Source: Opitutaceae bacterium | GTDB taxonomy: Bacteria > Verrucomicrobiota > Verrucomicrobiia > Opitutales > Opitutaceae | DNA: 64,000 nucleotides | Assembly (NCBI GenBank): GCA_028688225.1 | Contig: JAQTYQ010000017.1 | Span: 17,939-81,938, forward strand | Direction of reading: 5' to 3' | Part shown: positions 1 through 7,790 of the stretch, piece after piece | How positions within the stretch are numbered: position 1 is the first letter of the stretch | How the letters are laid out: each line of letters starts with the position of its first letter | Position numbers and translations under genes: made by a program | The notes under the pieces: model-generated | What the model was told of the DNA's origin: nothing | Seen by the model: the letters and a program-made list of their open reading frames with translations, nothing else | Database searches by the model: none

Positions 1-1847
1 CATGCTTCAATCAGACGGCGCAACTCCGCCCGAGCGGGTTGGGCCGTGATGGCCGCGGGGGTGAGCGCGGCGAGGAGCACTTTCTGCCAGCGTTCCAGCA
101 GCCGGGCGCGGTCGTCGAGTTGCACGGCCAGCAGATCGCGCGGTCGGGCCGGGGTTGTAATCCCGGCGAGATCATCGCGAATCTGACGGGCGCGGGCGGC
201 GCCCATGTAGCCGCCGTCGCCGAGTTTCGCGTAGTCATCGCCACCCACCGGCCGGTTGTTGGCGGACCAGAGCTGGCCCGAGGTCGGGGAGACAATGCGC
301 GGGTAATCTTCCGGCGGCAGGCAGCCATCCCAGCGGCGGTCGCCGTAGGCCCAGACCGCGGGCAGGCGTCCGTCGTAGCCCACCCGGCGCGGCAGCCGGC
401 CGGCCATGGTCCAGCCGATGGCGCCGGCCCGGTCGGCCACGATCAGGTTTTGGGTGGGCAGGCCGAGCCCGGGCGCCAGCACGAGCGCCGTGGCCACATC
501 CGGGGCGGTCTCCAGGGCCAGGAGGTTGAGATTGAGCGCGGCCGGATCATCGAACACCCAGCGCAGCGCCAGTGAACGGTTGTGCTCGGCCTCGCCGATC
601 ACAGGGCCCCAGACGGTCCAGCGCGCGATCATGTCGACCGGCGCACCACTCTTGACGCGAATGGTTTCGTGGCGGTCCTCCATCAGGGTGAGATCGGCGC
701 CGTTTTTGTACAAAATCGGATCAATGCTGCTCGGCTCCACCGTGACGATATCGGCCGTATCCGCATAGCTGTTCGTGAAGCCCCAGGCGACCCGGCCGTT
801 GCTGCCGGCAACGACAAGGGGGGTGCCGGGGATCGTCACGCCGGTAACGCAATGCGCCACTGCCGCGGGTTCAGGGTTTGGAACTTGGGATTTGGAACTT
901 GGAACTTCGTCGCTCCAGCGGAGCGATGCGCGGTACCAGATATTGGGCACCCGGAGGCCGAGGTGCATGTCATTCGCGAGCAGGGCGGAACCGCTGGCGG
1001 TGCGGCTGCCCGCGAGGGCCATGGCATTGGAGCCCGGCGCGAAACCATCCGCCGCCTCCGGCAGGAGGGCAGGCTCCCGCCGGGGCGTCGTCGCGGCGGC
1101 GGTCCTGGGGTTCCGTTTGCGCAAATCGATGATCTCCGGCCCGGGGACGGGAGGCCGCGGGAAGGTGCTGCCGTCGAGCGCCGCATCGAGTTCGGTGCCG
1201 CGGGGCGCGAGAAAATCAAGCAGGGTGCGTCCATAGCTGTCCTGGATCGTGGCGAGCATGAGCTCGTACTTGTCCTGCAGGTCCTGCAGGTCGAGAACCA
1301 TGGCGTAGCCGACCAGGATGGTGTCTTCCGGCAACCAGGGCTGCGGCCGGACACGGAGCACGTAATATTCGAAGGGCCGGGCGCGCAACGCGGCGAGGCC
1401 GGCGTTGACGCCGGCGGTGTAGGCGCTGACCAGCGCAGACTGGTCCGGCGGCAGCAGGGCGAGCGTCTTGCGGGCAAGCGTCCGGAAGCCGTGCACCCGC
1501 GCGGCGCGGTCGGCCGGTACGGCCGCCTTGCCGAAGAGTTCGGCTAACTCGCCGGCGGCGCGGCGGCGCAAGAGATCCATCTGGAAGAACCGGTCCTGGG
1601 CGTGCAGGTAGCCCAGCGCGCGCGCCACGTCGATGCGCGAGGCGCCGCGGACCGTCGGCACGCCCAGCGCGTCGCGCCCGACCGTGACCGCGGCGGAGAG
1701 GCCAGGCAGCGTCGCCGCGCCATCGAGCTGGGGCAGGCTGCGGCGCGTGAGCCACCAGAGCCCGCCGGCGGCGAGGATGACCGCGAGCAGCAGCAGGCTC
1801 AGTACGCTGGCCAGCAGACGGAAACGGGTGGCGACGGCACGGGTCAT
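1..1847 (-). CDS. Penicillin acylase (Ntn hydrolase) family protein, 3' end outside window
   Basis: The reading frame is open from an ATG at 1847 to the window edge, so the C-terminus is missing. The N-terminus has one hydrophobic segment (about residues 10-32) that could be a signal or anchor. A propeptide-like region follows, then the sequence GSNAMALAGS with Ser273 (codon 1029-1031) at the position of the autocatalytic N-terminal nucleophile, followed by ANDMHLGLRVPNIWY, a typical penicillin-amidase block. Family members are exported, self-cleaving hydrolases of acylated amides such as beta-lactam side chains or acyl-homoserine lactones; the substrate here cannot be told. About residues 311-327 hold a Ser/Pro-rich insert encoded by a short DNA repeat (see findings). 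Confidence 0.9.
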   Translation of the reverse strand, partial: MTRAVATRFRLLASVLSLLLLAVILAAGGLWWLTRRSLPQLDGAATLPGLSAAVTVGRDALGVPTVRGASRIDVARALGYLHAQDRFFQMDLLRRRAAGELAELFGKAAVPADRAARVHGFRTLARKTLALLPPDQSALVSAYTAGVNAGLAALRARPFEYYVLRVRPQPWLPEDTILVGYAMVLDLQDLQDKYELMLATIQDSYGRTLLDFLAPRGTELDAALDGSTFPRPPVPGPEIIDLRKRNPRTAAATTPRREPALLPEAADGFAPGSNAMALAGSRTASGSALLANDMHLGLRVPNIWYRASLRWSDEVPSSKSQVPNPEPAAVAHCVTGVTIPGTPLVVAGSNGRVAWGFTNSYADTADIVTVEPSSIDPILYKNGADLTLMEDRHETIRVKSGAPVDMIARWTVWGPVIGEAEHNRSLALRWVFDDPAALNLNLLALETAPDVATALVLAPGLGLPTQNLIVADRAGAIGWTMAGRLPRRVGYDGRLPAVWAYGDRRWDGCLPPEDYPRIVSPTSGQLWSANNRPVGGDDYAKLGDGGYMGAARARQIRDDLAGITTPARPRDLLAVQLDDRARLLERWQKVLLAALTPAAITAQPARAELRRLIEA

Positions 1848-1893
1848 GACGGACAGCCGGTCAGATTAAAGCGAATGGCGCATCTCATCGAAG

Positions 1894-1946
1894 TGTGGGA
1901 GCCTGCTGGCAGGCGATAAAAAGAATCGCCGGCAGGCAAGCTCCTA
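1894..1946. repeat. Imperfect palindromic intergenic element
   Basis: Arms at about 1895-1916 and 1925-1946 are imperfect inverted copies that both carry a GGAGC(C/T)TGC core. They can form a hairpin of about 20 bp with a short A-rich loop. It lies upstream of the acylase gene and downstream of gntK and looks like a REP-type element. No T-tract follows, so termination is not the obvious role. Confidence 0.55.
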
Positions 1947-2111
1947 CCGGTGCCATCCCGAAAGCGTCTGCGTGTTTCAGGTCCGGATATTGCACACTGG
2001 GACGCGACGCCCTCGCCGCGTGTTTCTCATCGGGGGAACGGCGACGGGGGACGTCGCGGTTCCAGCTTACAGACTGCCGGATGCGCTTACCGTGGGTGCG
2101 AAATATTCGCT

Positions 2112-2618
2112 TCAGGCGTCGAGCCCCAGCGCCGTGACGATCCGCTCGACGATCTCGTCCGGTAGCGCGGCGACATCGACGACGAGCATCGTCCCTGGCA
2201 CCGGTTCTTCGAGCGCGGCGAACTGGCTCGGCAGGAGGGATTCCTTGAAGTAGTGCCCCGGCCGGGAGCGCATGCGTTCGTGGATGAGCGCAAAGTCACC
2301 GCGAAGGTAAACAAACCGGGTGTCGTCTTCGCCGGACCCGGCGAGCCGGCGGCGATACGCCTCCTTGATGGCGGAACACGCCAGGATGGCGCTTTCCTCG
2401 CGGGCCGCGCACGTGTCGAGGTGCGTGCGCAGCGCCGCGAGCCACGGTGCGCGGTCGGTGTCATCGAGCGGAGTGCCCCGGCTCATCTTGGCGATATTGC
2501 CCGGCGGATGAAAATCGTCGGCGTCGTAGAACCGCCAGCGGCCGCCGAGCCGGGCGGCGAGCCTCTGCCCGATCGTGGTTTTGCCGGAGCCGGCGACACC
2601 CAGCAGGATGAGATTCAT
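2112..2618 (-). CDS. gntK: Gluconokinase, GntK type
   Basis: This 168-residue protein phosphorylates D-gluconate to 6-phosphogluconate with ATP, feeding the Entner-Doudoroff or pentose phosphate routes. The P-loop GVAGSGKT is at residues 7-14. The gluconate-side block DADDFHPPGNIAKMSRGTPL and the LACSAIKEAYRRRL and RPGHYFKESLLPSQFAALE segments are all as in thermoresistant-type gluconokinases. Length is normal for the family. No gluconate transporter or GntR regulator is next to it. Confidence 0.95.
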   Translation of the reverse strand: MNLILLGVAGSGKTTIGQRLAARLGGRWRFYDADDFHPPGNIAKMSRGTPLDDTDRAPWLAALRTHLDTCAAREESAILACSAIKEAYRRRLAGSGEDDTRFVYLRGDFALIHERMRSRPGHYFKESLLPSQFAALEEPVPGTMLVVDVAALPDEIVERIVTALGLDA

Positions 2619-2727
2619 GGGCAGCCTCTTTGATCTTTCTCTCGAATCACTCTTTGGCCGCGCCGTGCGGCCCAGGTGATATGAGAGGGGAGGATGGAGA
2701 AAGAATAGGAGAAAGCGGAAAGATTTC

Positions 2728-3186
2728 TCACCAGAGCCAGGCCTTCGCCATCACGGGATCGCGGCCCTCGTCGTAGTCGATGAGATCGAAGAAGGTTTCG
2801 ACCGGCTTGCCGGTCAGGTCGTATTCGCGGATGCGCTCCTGCAGCACGGTCGAACGGTCGTCGCGCCATCCGATCTTCATCATGAAGCGGTTCCAGGCGT
2901 TGCACTCGTCGTCGGTGCGTGGCGTGCCGTGGGCGATGCACCAGGCCAGGATCTCCCCGTCGGTGCCGCCTTGCAGGGTACGCGCGGCCACGTCGGCATA
3001 GTTGAGGCCGAGCAAGCGGCAGCAGCGCGCATCGAACAGGTTGGGTCTCGCGTCGCCGAGGTTGGCCTGATACCCGGCGGGCAGCTGCCCGCCGGCGTGG
3101 AGGCGGATCTTGTCGAGCATGCGACCGAAGTACACGAGGCGGCCGACTTTGACGTACGGGCTGCGCAGACCGGAGACTTGGGGCAT
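2728..3186 (-). CDS. DUF5069 family protein
   Basis: The protein has 152 residues from the ATG at 3186; the frame is open further upstream, but the family start GLRSPYVKVGRLVYFGRMLDKIRLHA lies just after this Met. Other family-like segments are FDARCCRLLGLNY, RTLQGGTDGEILAWC and ETFFDLIDYDEGR. DUF5069 proteins are common in Verrucomicrobiota and Planctomycetota and have no known function. An imperfect hairpin separates the start from the membrane-protein gene upstream. Confidence 0.85.
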   Translation of the reverse strand: MPQVSGLRSPYVKVGRLVYFGRMLDKIRLHAGGQLPAGYQANLGDARPNLFDARCCRLLGLNYADVAARTLQGGTDGEILAWCIAHGTPRTDDECNAWNRFMMKIGWRDDRSTVLQERIREYDLTGKPVETFFDLIDYDEGRDPVMAKAWLW

Positions 3187-3195
3187 AGAATCTGG

Positions 3196-3283
3196 GATTG
3201 CGGATATCGGATACTGGAAAGGAAAAGCAGGCAAGCCAGGCCGAAGCGCTTTCCGGTTTCCGGTATCGCCGATCCGGTATCGG
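3196..3283. repeat. Imperfect inverted repeat
   Basis: The left arm, about 3196-3228, contains GATATCGGATACTGGAAAGG; the right arm, about 3248-3283, contains CCGGTTTCCGGTATCGCCGA. They are near reverse complements and fill the whole gap between the DUF5069 start and the stop of the next minus-strand gene. It may be a REP-like element or act on the minus-strand transcript. Confidence 0.5.
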
Positions 3284-3284
3284 T

Positions 3285-3560
3285 TTACTCCCGCCGCCAG
3301 TAATAGACCGCGGTGCCGAGCGCCGCCAGCAGGATGGTCGGCAGGATGATCCAGTAGGGATGGAACGGCACGCTCCAGCGGCCGATGATCCAGATCACCG
3401 CGAGACATTTGACCATGATCAGCATCCAGCCGGCCAGCAGGAGCCGTTCAACCCTGGCGTCGCGCGCGACGGGCTCCCGGACCGACACTGTCTGCACGAA
3501 CGCCCGGTCGTAATCGGCGGGCGATCGCTGGGCGAAAAGCTGGAGCAGGGTGGTGAGCAT
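3285..3560 (-). CDS. Small two-helix membrane protein, unknown function
   Basis: This 91-residue ORF has a charged N-terminal half (about residues 1-40) followed by two hydrophobic segments, about residues 41-60 (LLLAGWMLIMVKCLAVIWII) and 69-87 (YWIILPTILLAALGTAVYYW), and a short basic tail. The topology suggests an inner-membrane protein with both ends in the cytoplasm. I recognise no family. It is on the same strand as DUF5069 and gntK and ends about 100 bp upstream of DUF5069. Confidence 0.6.
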   Translation of the reverse strand: MLTTLLQLFAQRSPADYDRAFVQTVSVREPVARDARVERLLLAGWMLIMVKCLAVIWIIGRWSVPFHPYWIILPTILLAALGTAVYYWRRE

Positions 3561-3782
3561 CCTCGATGCAAGTTATCCGCCGCGCACAAAAGGCAAACGG
3601 CCGGCGGAGATGGCAGAGGAAATCTTGGCTCTGACCGTCGTCGGGCGTTTGCGCCAGCAAGTGGGGTCAGCTGACAGCGCTACAATCTTGTTATTCCGGC
3701 ATGCCCACTGAAGCTGAGTTGGTTGCGTTCATCCTCTTCGCAAAAGTCGTCGGCGGCGAACGGCGATACGCCCTGCAAGAGG

Positions 3783-3989
3783 CTATTTCTCGCTGTGGAG
3801 CAGGTCGTTCAGCGAGTGGTAGCCTCGCTGCCGGAGCAGAGTGTCAAGATGCATGTCGGCCCGCGCGCCAAGATTCACATCGTATCTCCGCTCGATGGTG
3901 CCGACATGCGTGTCGCCGCGTTTCTCGCGCAGCCGGCCGTTAGATTCGTTGCGGCAGCGTAGGCCGCGCATTGAAGGATCGTCTTTCAT
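3783..3989 (-). CDS. Small conserved-looking hypothetical protein
   Basis: A 68-residue ORF with the stretch NGRLREKRGDTHVGTIERRYDVNLGARADMHLDTLL. This resembles small basic hypothetical proteins with a KRGDT...GTIE...RSDM pattern that I associate with phage or accessory DNA; that is a recollection of the pattern, not a search result. No strong ribosome binding site is visible, and a later Met (residue 7) is an alternative start. It stands alone in an otherwise empty stretch between 3561 and 4020. Confidence 0.4.
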   Translation of the reverse strand: MKDDPSMRGLRCRNESNGRLREKRGDTHVGTIERRYDVNLGARADMHLDTLLRQRGYHSLNDLLHSEK

Positions 3990-4020
3990 GTGCGTTGCTT
4001 GGTTGGAAGTTGGGGAAGGC

Positions 4021-4059
4021 TTGACGTGCTTCCCAAGGTGTGGTTATTTTCTACCACAC
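4021..4059 (+). promoter_or_regulatory. Promoter with overlapping palindromic operator for the XRE gene
   Basis: A -35-like TTGACG at 4021-4026 is followed after 17 bp by a -10-like TTATTT at 4044-4049. A perfect 7-bp inverted repeat GTGTGGT (4038-4044) and ACCACAC (4053-4059) with an 8-bp spacer sits across the -10 box, the usual place for an autorepressor site. The XRE start is 60 bp downstream, with an AAGGAG-like ribosome binding site near 4108. Confidence 0.6.
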
Positions 4060-4118
4060 TTCAGATTTGTCAAGATCGCTGCGACTTGTAGAGCTATGAA
4101 ACCAAGAAGGAGAGTCCC

Positions 4119-4505
4119 ATGAACTTCGGAGAACTGATCAAAAACCTGCGGATCGCCAAGCAGCTTACGCTCCGGCAGTTTTGTGCCGAGGCGGGCGTGG
4201 ATCCGAGCAATTGGAGCAAGGTCGAGCGCGGCGTGAACCCGCCGCCGGGCGACGAACCGACGCTCAAGACCATCGCTGGCATCCTCGGCCTAACGGGTGA
4301 ACCTCGCCAACGGTTTTTCGATCAAGCCGCCTTGGCGCGGAGTGAATTGCCCGCTGATATCGCCTCTGACGAACGGGTGCTTGCCGCATTGCCCACTTTT
4401 TTCCGCTCGGTGCGCGGTGCCGAGCTCGACGAGGCGAAATTACGCGAGTTCGTCGCTGACATTCGCGCCCTCCACAGTTCTGACGTCAAGGCACACAAGC
4501 GATGA
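4119..4505 (+). CDS. XRE-family helix-turn-helix regulator
   Basis: The protein has 128 residues. The helix-turn-helix spans about residues 5-65 (LIKNLRIAKQLTLRQFCAEAGVDPSNWSKVERG). The C-terminal half is probably for dimerisation or partner contact. The gene overlaps the following ImmA/IrrE-type gene by an ATGA, the standard arrangement of XRE-COG2856 pairs, in which the peptidase cleaves the repressor under stress. It probably autoregulates through the palindrome at 4038-4059. It may now lack a working partner, because the peptidase frame is broken. Confidence 0.85.
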   Translation: MNFGELIKNLRIAKQLTLRQFCAEAGVDPSNWSKVERGVNPPPGDEPTLKTIAGILGLTGEPRQRFFDQAALARSELPADIASDERVLAALPTFFRSVRGAELDEAKLREFVADIRALHSSDVKAHKR

Positions 4506-5115
4506 ATGGCTTCGGCCACGTTTGGGCTGCGGCCGAGATCTTTCGCCGTACGCACCTCACCGGCGAGGAAGACCGCTTGCCAGTCGATGTTTTCACTGTC
4601 GTCGAACTAAAGCTGCGACTTGATGTGATCCCATTCGACGACCTCGCCGCCAAATACGGCATCGAGGCAGCGCTGCAGCCGGATTTTGCCGGGATATACG
4701 TTGATGCCGAGTCCTATGTGCTCTGGGAATGCGGTCCGATCTGGAAGCAAAACCGCCTGCGCTTCTCCGTAGCCCACGAACTCGGTCATTACGTCCTGCA
4801 CCGTGAGATTGCGGCCAAGATGAAATTCAAATGTTTCGAGGATTTTGCCCGGCATTTCAACGCCAACAATGGTCCGAAATACTTGTTGGAACAGGAGGCC
4901 AACGAGTTTGGCGGGCGCTTGCTGGTGCCGGTTGAACGATTGCAAGCGTTTTATGACGTCTTCGCGCGCAGATTCGAGCGATCCTACCGGGGTGGAGAAA
5001 TTCGAACGAAATGCGGCAGAAATTTGCCGAATCTATCGCGCCCAAGTTCGGCGTACATTCGGATGCCATACTTACACGCCTCGACCGTGAAGGGCTTTGG
5101 CCCAGTCCGCAGTGA
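4502..5115 (+). pseudogene. ImmA/IrrE-type metallopeptidase, frameshifted near the C-terminus
   Basis: The main frame from 4502 has the zinc-peptidase motif HELGH within RLRFSVAHELGHYVLH and the EQEANEFGGRLLVPVERL segment with a further ligand Glu, as in COG2856 proteins. After about 4975 the frame departs from the family and runs on to a stop at 5155. In another frame, 4998-5115 encodes MRQKFAESIAPKFGVHSDAI and then LTRLDREGLWPSPQ and a stop, which is the expected C-terminus. A 1-base indel at about 4965-4990 therefore separates the parts. This may be real decay or a sequencing error. The catalytic core is intact, so partial activity is possible. Confidence 0.75.
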
Positions 5116-5249
5116 TTCGAACCTTGAGCGACAGTGTCAGTGCAGGGGAAACTGATTGAACGGTAGGCAGGTGATTGCCCGAAGCTATTCGCCCGGTCAG
5201 GAAAGGAGCGCTCCGTTGACCCGCTGCCGGCGGTGCGTAGCGTGCGGTC

Positions 5250-6977
5250 ATGCACCCCCTGCGCCCGGTTCTCGCTGCCTTGTTCATGCTTTTGTCCGCC
5301 GTGGTTGCTCCTGCCCAGGTGGACCGCATCATCGGCCGGCCGTTCGCCACCCGCTCCGAGGTCATCGCGCAGCACGGCATGGTCTGCACCAGCCAGCCGC
5401 TCGCGACCCAGGTCGGAATCGACATCCTCAAGGCCGGCGGTTCCGCCGTCGACGCCGCCATCGCGGCCAACGCCGCGCTCGGCCTCATGGAGCCGGTGAG
5501 CAGCGGGCCGGGCGGAGATCTGTTCGCCATCGTCTGGAGCGCGAAGGACCACAAGCTTTACGGGCTCAACGCCTCGGGCCGGTCGCCGCTCGGCCTCAGC
5601 CTCGAGCAGATGCAGGCCGAGCTCGCGAAGCTGCACCGCCCGACGATCCCGCCGTTCGGCATGCTGCCGATCAGCGTGCCGGGCGCGGTCGACGGCTGGT
5701 TCGAGCTGCACGCGAAATTCGGCAAACTGCCGATGGCACAGGTGCTCGCCCCCGCCATCCGCTACGCCCGGGAGGGATTTCCCGTGAGCGAGTTCATCGC
5801 CTTTTACTGGGGTTACAACGTGGCGGTCCTGCGCGCCCAGCACCTGCCGGGCGCGTTCGTCGACACCTACGCCCCCGGCGGCCACGCGCCGCAAAAGGGG
5901 GAGATCTTCCGGAACCCCGATCTGGCCCACACCTACGAGCTCCTCGCCGACGGGGGCCGCGATGCCTTCTATCGCGGCGGGATCGCCGACCGCATCGACG
6001 CCTTCATGCGCGCCAACGGCGGCTGGCTGCGCAAGGCCGATTTCGAGCACCACACGTCCACCTGGGTCGAGCCGCTCTCGACGAACTACCGCGGCGTCGA
6101 CGTCTACGAGCTGCCGCCCAACGGCCAGGGCATCGCCGCGCTGCAGATGCTCAACATCCTCGAGGGTTTCGACCTGCGGAAGATGGGGTTCCTCTCGGCC
6201 GACACGCTGCACGTGATGATCGAGGCCAAGAAGCTGGCGTTCGAGGATCGGGCGCGGTTTTACGCCGATCCGGAGTTCGCCAAGATTCCGGTCCAGTGGC
6301 TGATCTCGAAAGAGTATGCCGCCCAGCGGCGCAAGCTCATCAACCTGGCGCATGCCGCGAAGACCTACGACGCCGGCAATCCCGCGCTGCAGCAGGGGGA
6401 CACGATCTACCTCTGCACCGCCGATGCCGAGGGCAACATGGTGTCGCTCATCCAGAGCAACTACCGCGGCATGGGCAGCGGCATCACCGTGCCCGGCCTG
6501 GGCTTCGATTTCCAGGACCGCGGCGAAATGTTCGTGATGGAGCCCGGCCACCCGAACGTCTACGCGCCGGGCAAGCGTCCGCTGCACACGATCATTCCCG
6601 CCTTTGCCATGAAGGACGGGCAGCCCTGGCTGGCGTTCGGCGTCATGGGCGGGGCCATGCAGCCGCAGGGGCACGTGCAGATTCTCGTCAACCTGATCGA
6701 CTTCGGACTCAACCTGCAGGAGGCGGGCGACGCCGCGCGCTGGCAGCACGAGGGTTCGACCGACTACGATCATCCCAAGATGGCCGACGGCGGCTACGTC
6801 TACCTCGAGAGCGGCATCCCATGGGGCGTGGTCGGCGAGCTCAAGCGCCGGGAGCACGACATCCGCACCGACATCGGCGGCTTCGGCGGCTACCAGGCGA
6901 TCGGGTGGGACGCGCAGAACCACACCTACCTCGGCGCGAGCGAGAGCCGCAAGGACGGCTGCGCGATGGGCTGGTAA
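5250..6977 (+). CDS. ggt: Gamma-glutamyltransferase
   Basis: The protein has 575 residues with a signal peptide (about residues 1-23, ending AVVAPAQ), so it is probably periplasmic. It belongs to the N-terminal-nucleophile gamma-glutamyltransferases, which hydrolyse or transpeptidate glutathione and other gamma-glutamyl compounds. SSGPGGDLFAI near residue 90 and the self-cleavage site GDTIYLCTAD with Thr385 as nucleophile are visible, followed by SNYRGMGSGITVPGLGF and FGVMGGAMQPQGHVQ. Length is typical. A large antisense ORF over this gene is a codon-bias shadow. Confidence 0.95.
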   Translation: MHPLRPVLAALFMLLSAVVAPAQVDRIIGRPFATRSEVIAQHGMVCTSQPLATQVGIDILKAGGSAVDAAIAANAALGLMEPVSSGPGGDLFAIVWSAKDHKLYGLNASGRSPLGLSLEQMQAELAKLHRPTIPPFGMLPISVPGAVDGWFELHAKFGKLPMAQVLAPAIRYAREGFPVSEFIAFYWGYNVAVLRAQHLPGAFVDTYAPGGHAPQKGEIFRNPDLAHTYELLADGGRDAFYRGGIADRIDAFMRANGGWLRKADFEHHTSTWVEPLSTNYRGVDVYELPPNGQGIAALQMLNILEGFDLRKMGFLSADTLHVMIEAKKLAFEDRARFYADPEFAKIPVQWLISKEYAAQRRKLINLAHAAKTYDAGNPALQQGDTIYLCTADAEGNMVSLIQSNYRGMGSGITVPGLGFDFQDRGEMFVMEPGHPNVYAPGKRPLHTIIPAFAMKDGQPWLAFGVMGGAMQPQGHVQILVNLIDFGLNLQEAGDAARWQHEGSTDYDHPKMADGGYVYLESGIPWGVVGELKRREHDIRTDIGGFGGYQAIGWDAQNHTYLGASESRKDGCAMGW

Positions 6978-6990
6978 CCCAAATTTCGCA

Positions 6991-7030
6991 ATGGGATTTT
7001 ACAGAAGGCGACAGAGGGAACAAAGGACAA
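6991..7030. repeat. Purine-rich dispersed repeat copy
   Basis: The stretch begins GGGATTTTACAGAAGGCGAC and continues with AGAGG/AAAGG steps. It belongs to the same loose family as the reverse-oriented copies at 8903-8943 and 9755-9799 (TTTCACAG(A/G)AGGGCGCGGAGG). It lies directly after ggt, between the accessory genes. Confidence 0.5.
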
Positions 7031-7171
7031 GGAGACGCGGCGGAGGTGGAGCGCGCTGACCCCAACGCGCCGTCGTGGCGGTGCGGAAGCAAAGTTTTTC
7101 CACTTGCGGAACTATGCGCCACTGGCGTATGGCCCTGTCCGGATGGAATTCATCCTTCGACAGGAATTCCG

Positions 7172-7462
7172 ATGAAAAAAGCCGCCTTTAATGACCTTCT
7201 CCAGAGTGTCCGCACCGCCGGAGCTTATCTGCGCGGCGGGCGCAAGGATGTGGCCCGGGTCGATCGGATTTCGCCAGATTCCATTGCGGCGGTGCGCGCC
7301 CGGCTGGGACTCAGTCAGGCCCAGTTTGCCCGGGCGATTGGCATCAGTCTCGATACGCTGCAAAACTGGGAACAAGGCCGACGCAAGCCGACCGGCCCGG
7401 CCAAGGTCCTCCTCCAGATCGCTGCCCGGCATCCCGAGACCGTGCTGGAAGCGGTCGCGTGA
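7172..7462 (+). CDS. Helix-turn-helix antitoxin-like protein without visible toxin
   Basis: A 96-residue protein from the ATG at 7172. Residues about 35-90 form an XRE-type helix-turn-helix (VRARLGLSQAQFARAIGISLDTLQNWEQGRRKP) as in the NadS/HigA/MqsA-like antitoxins of RelE-type toxins. The toxin gene would usually lie just upstream, but 6978-7171 holds only a repeat and no RelE-like frame. It is followed after 10 bp by another antitoxin-like gene. Confidence 0.75.
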   Translation: MKKAAFNDLLQSVRTAGAYLRGGRKDVARVDRISPDSIAAVRARLGLSQAQFARAIGISLDTLQNWEQGRRKPTGPAKVLLQIAARHPETVLEAVA

Positions 7463-7472
7463 GCCGTCCGCG

Positions 7473-7757
7473 ATGTCCGCGAACCCTGAAGTCGCTTACG
7501 TGACCTCGAAGGGCCGGGTGGTGATACCAGCCAAGATCCGCCGGAAGTTCGGCATCAAGACGGGCATCCGCCTCATCTTTCAGGAGGGAAACGGCCGCCT
7601 CGTGGTGCAGCCGGTCACCAAGGAGTACATCAGCTCCTTCCGCGGGATTTTTAAATTGAAGCCGGGGGAGAAGTCTGCCGTGCAGGAGCTGCTGGCGGAC
7701 CGGGCGAAGGAGCGCGCCCGGGGAGACCGCAATATCGAAGCGGACCGCCGACGCTGA
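7473..7757 (+). CDS. AbrB/SpoVT-type antitoxin-like DNA-binding protein
   Basis: A 94-residue protein with a swapped-hairpin AbrB domain near residues 8-50 (VAYVTSKGRVVIPAKIRRKFGIKTGIRLIF) and a charged tail of the kind that binds a VapC or MazF toxin. It starts 10 bp after the helix-turn-helix gene, so the two are probably co-transcribed. No PIN-domain or MazF-like gene follows; the next gene is on the opposite strand. It is thus an orphan, or regulates something elsewhere. Confidence 0.8.
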   Translation: MSANPEVAYVTSKGRVVIPAKIRRKFGIKTGIRLIFQEGNGRLVVQPVTKEYISSFRGIFKLKPGEKSAVQELLADRAKERARGDRNIEADRRR

Positions 7758-7790
7758 CTGAGAGCCGGACTGGCGGCGGATCGGCAGGTG

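Noticed and set aside
4857..6923. 688-codon minus-strand frame over ggt
   Set aside because: It is antisense to a clear gamma-glutamyltransferase and shows only the Val/Leu/Asp/Gly/His shadow composition.
5156..7462. 768-codon plus-strand frame ending in the helix-turn-helix gene, as a possible fusion
   Set aside because: The first 650 codons are a shadow of ggt in another frame; only the last 96 codons, from 7172, are protein-like.
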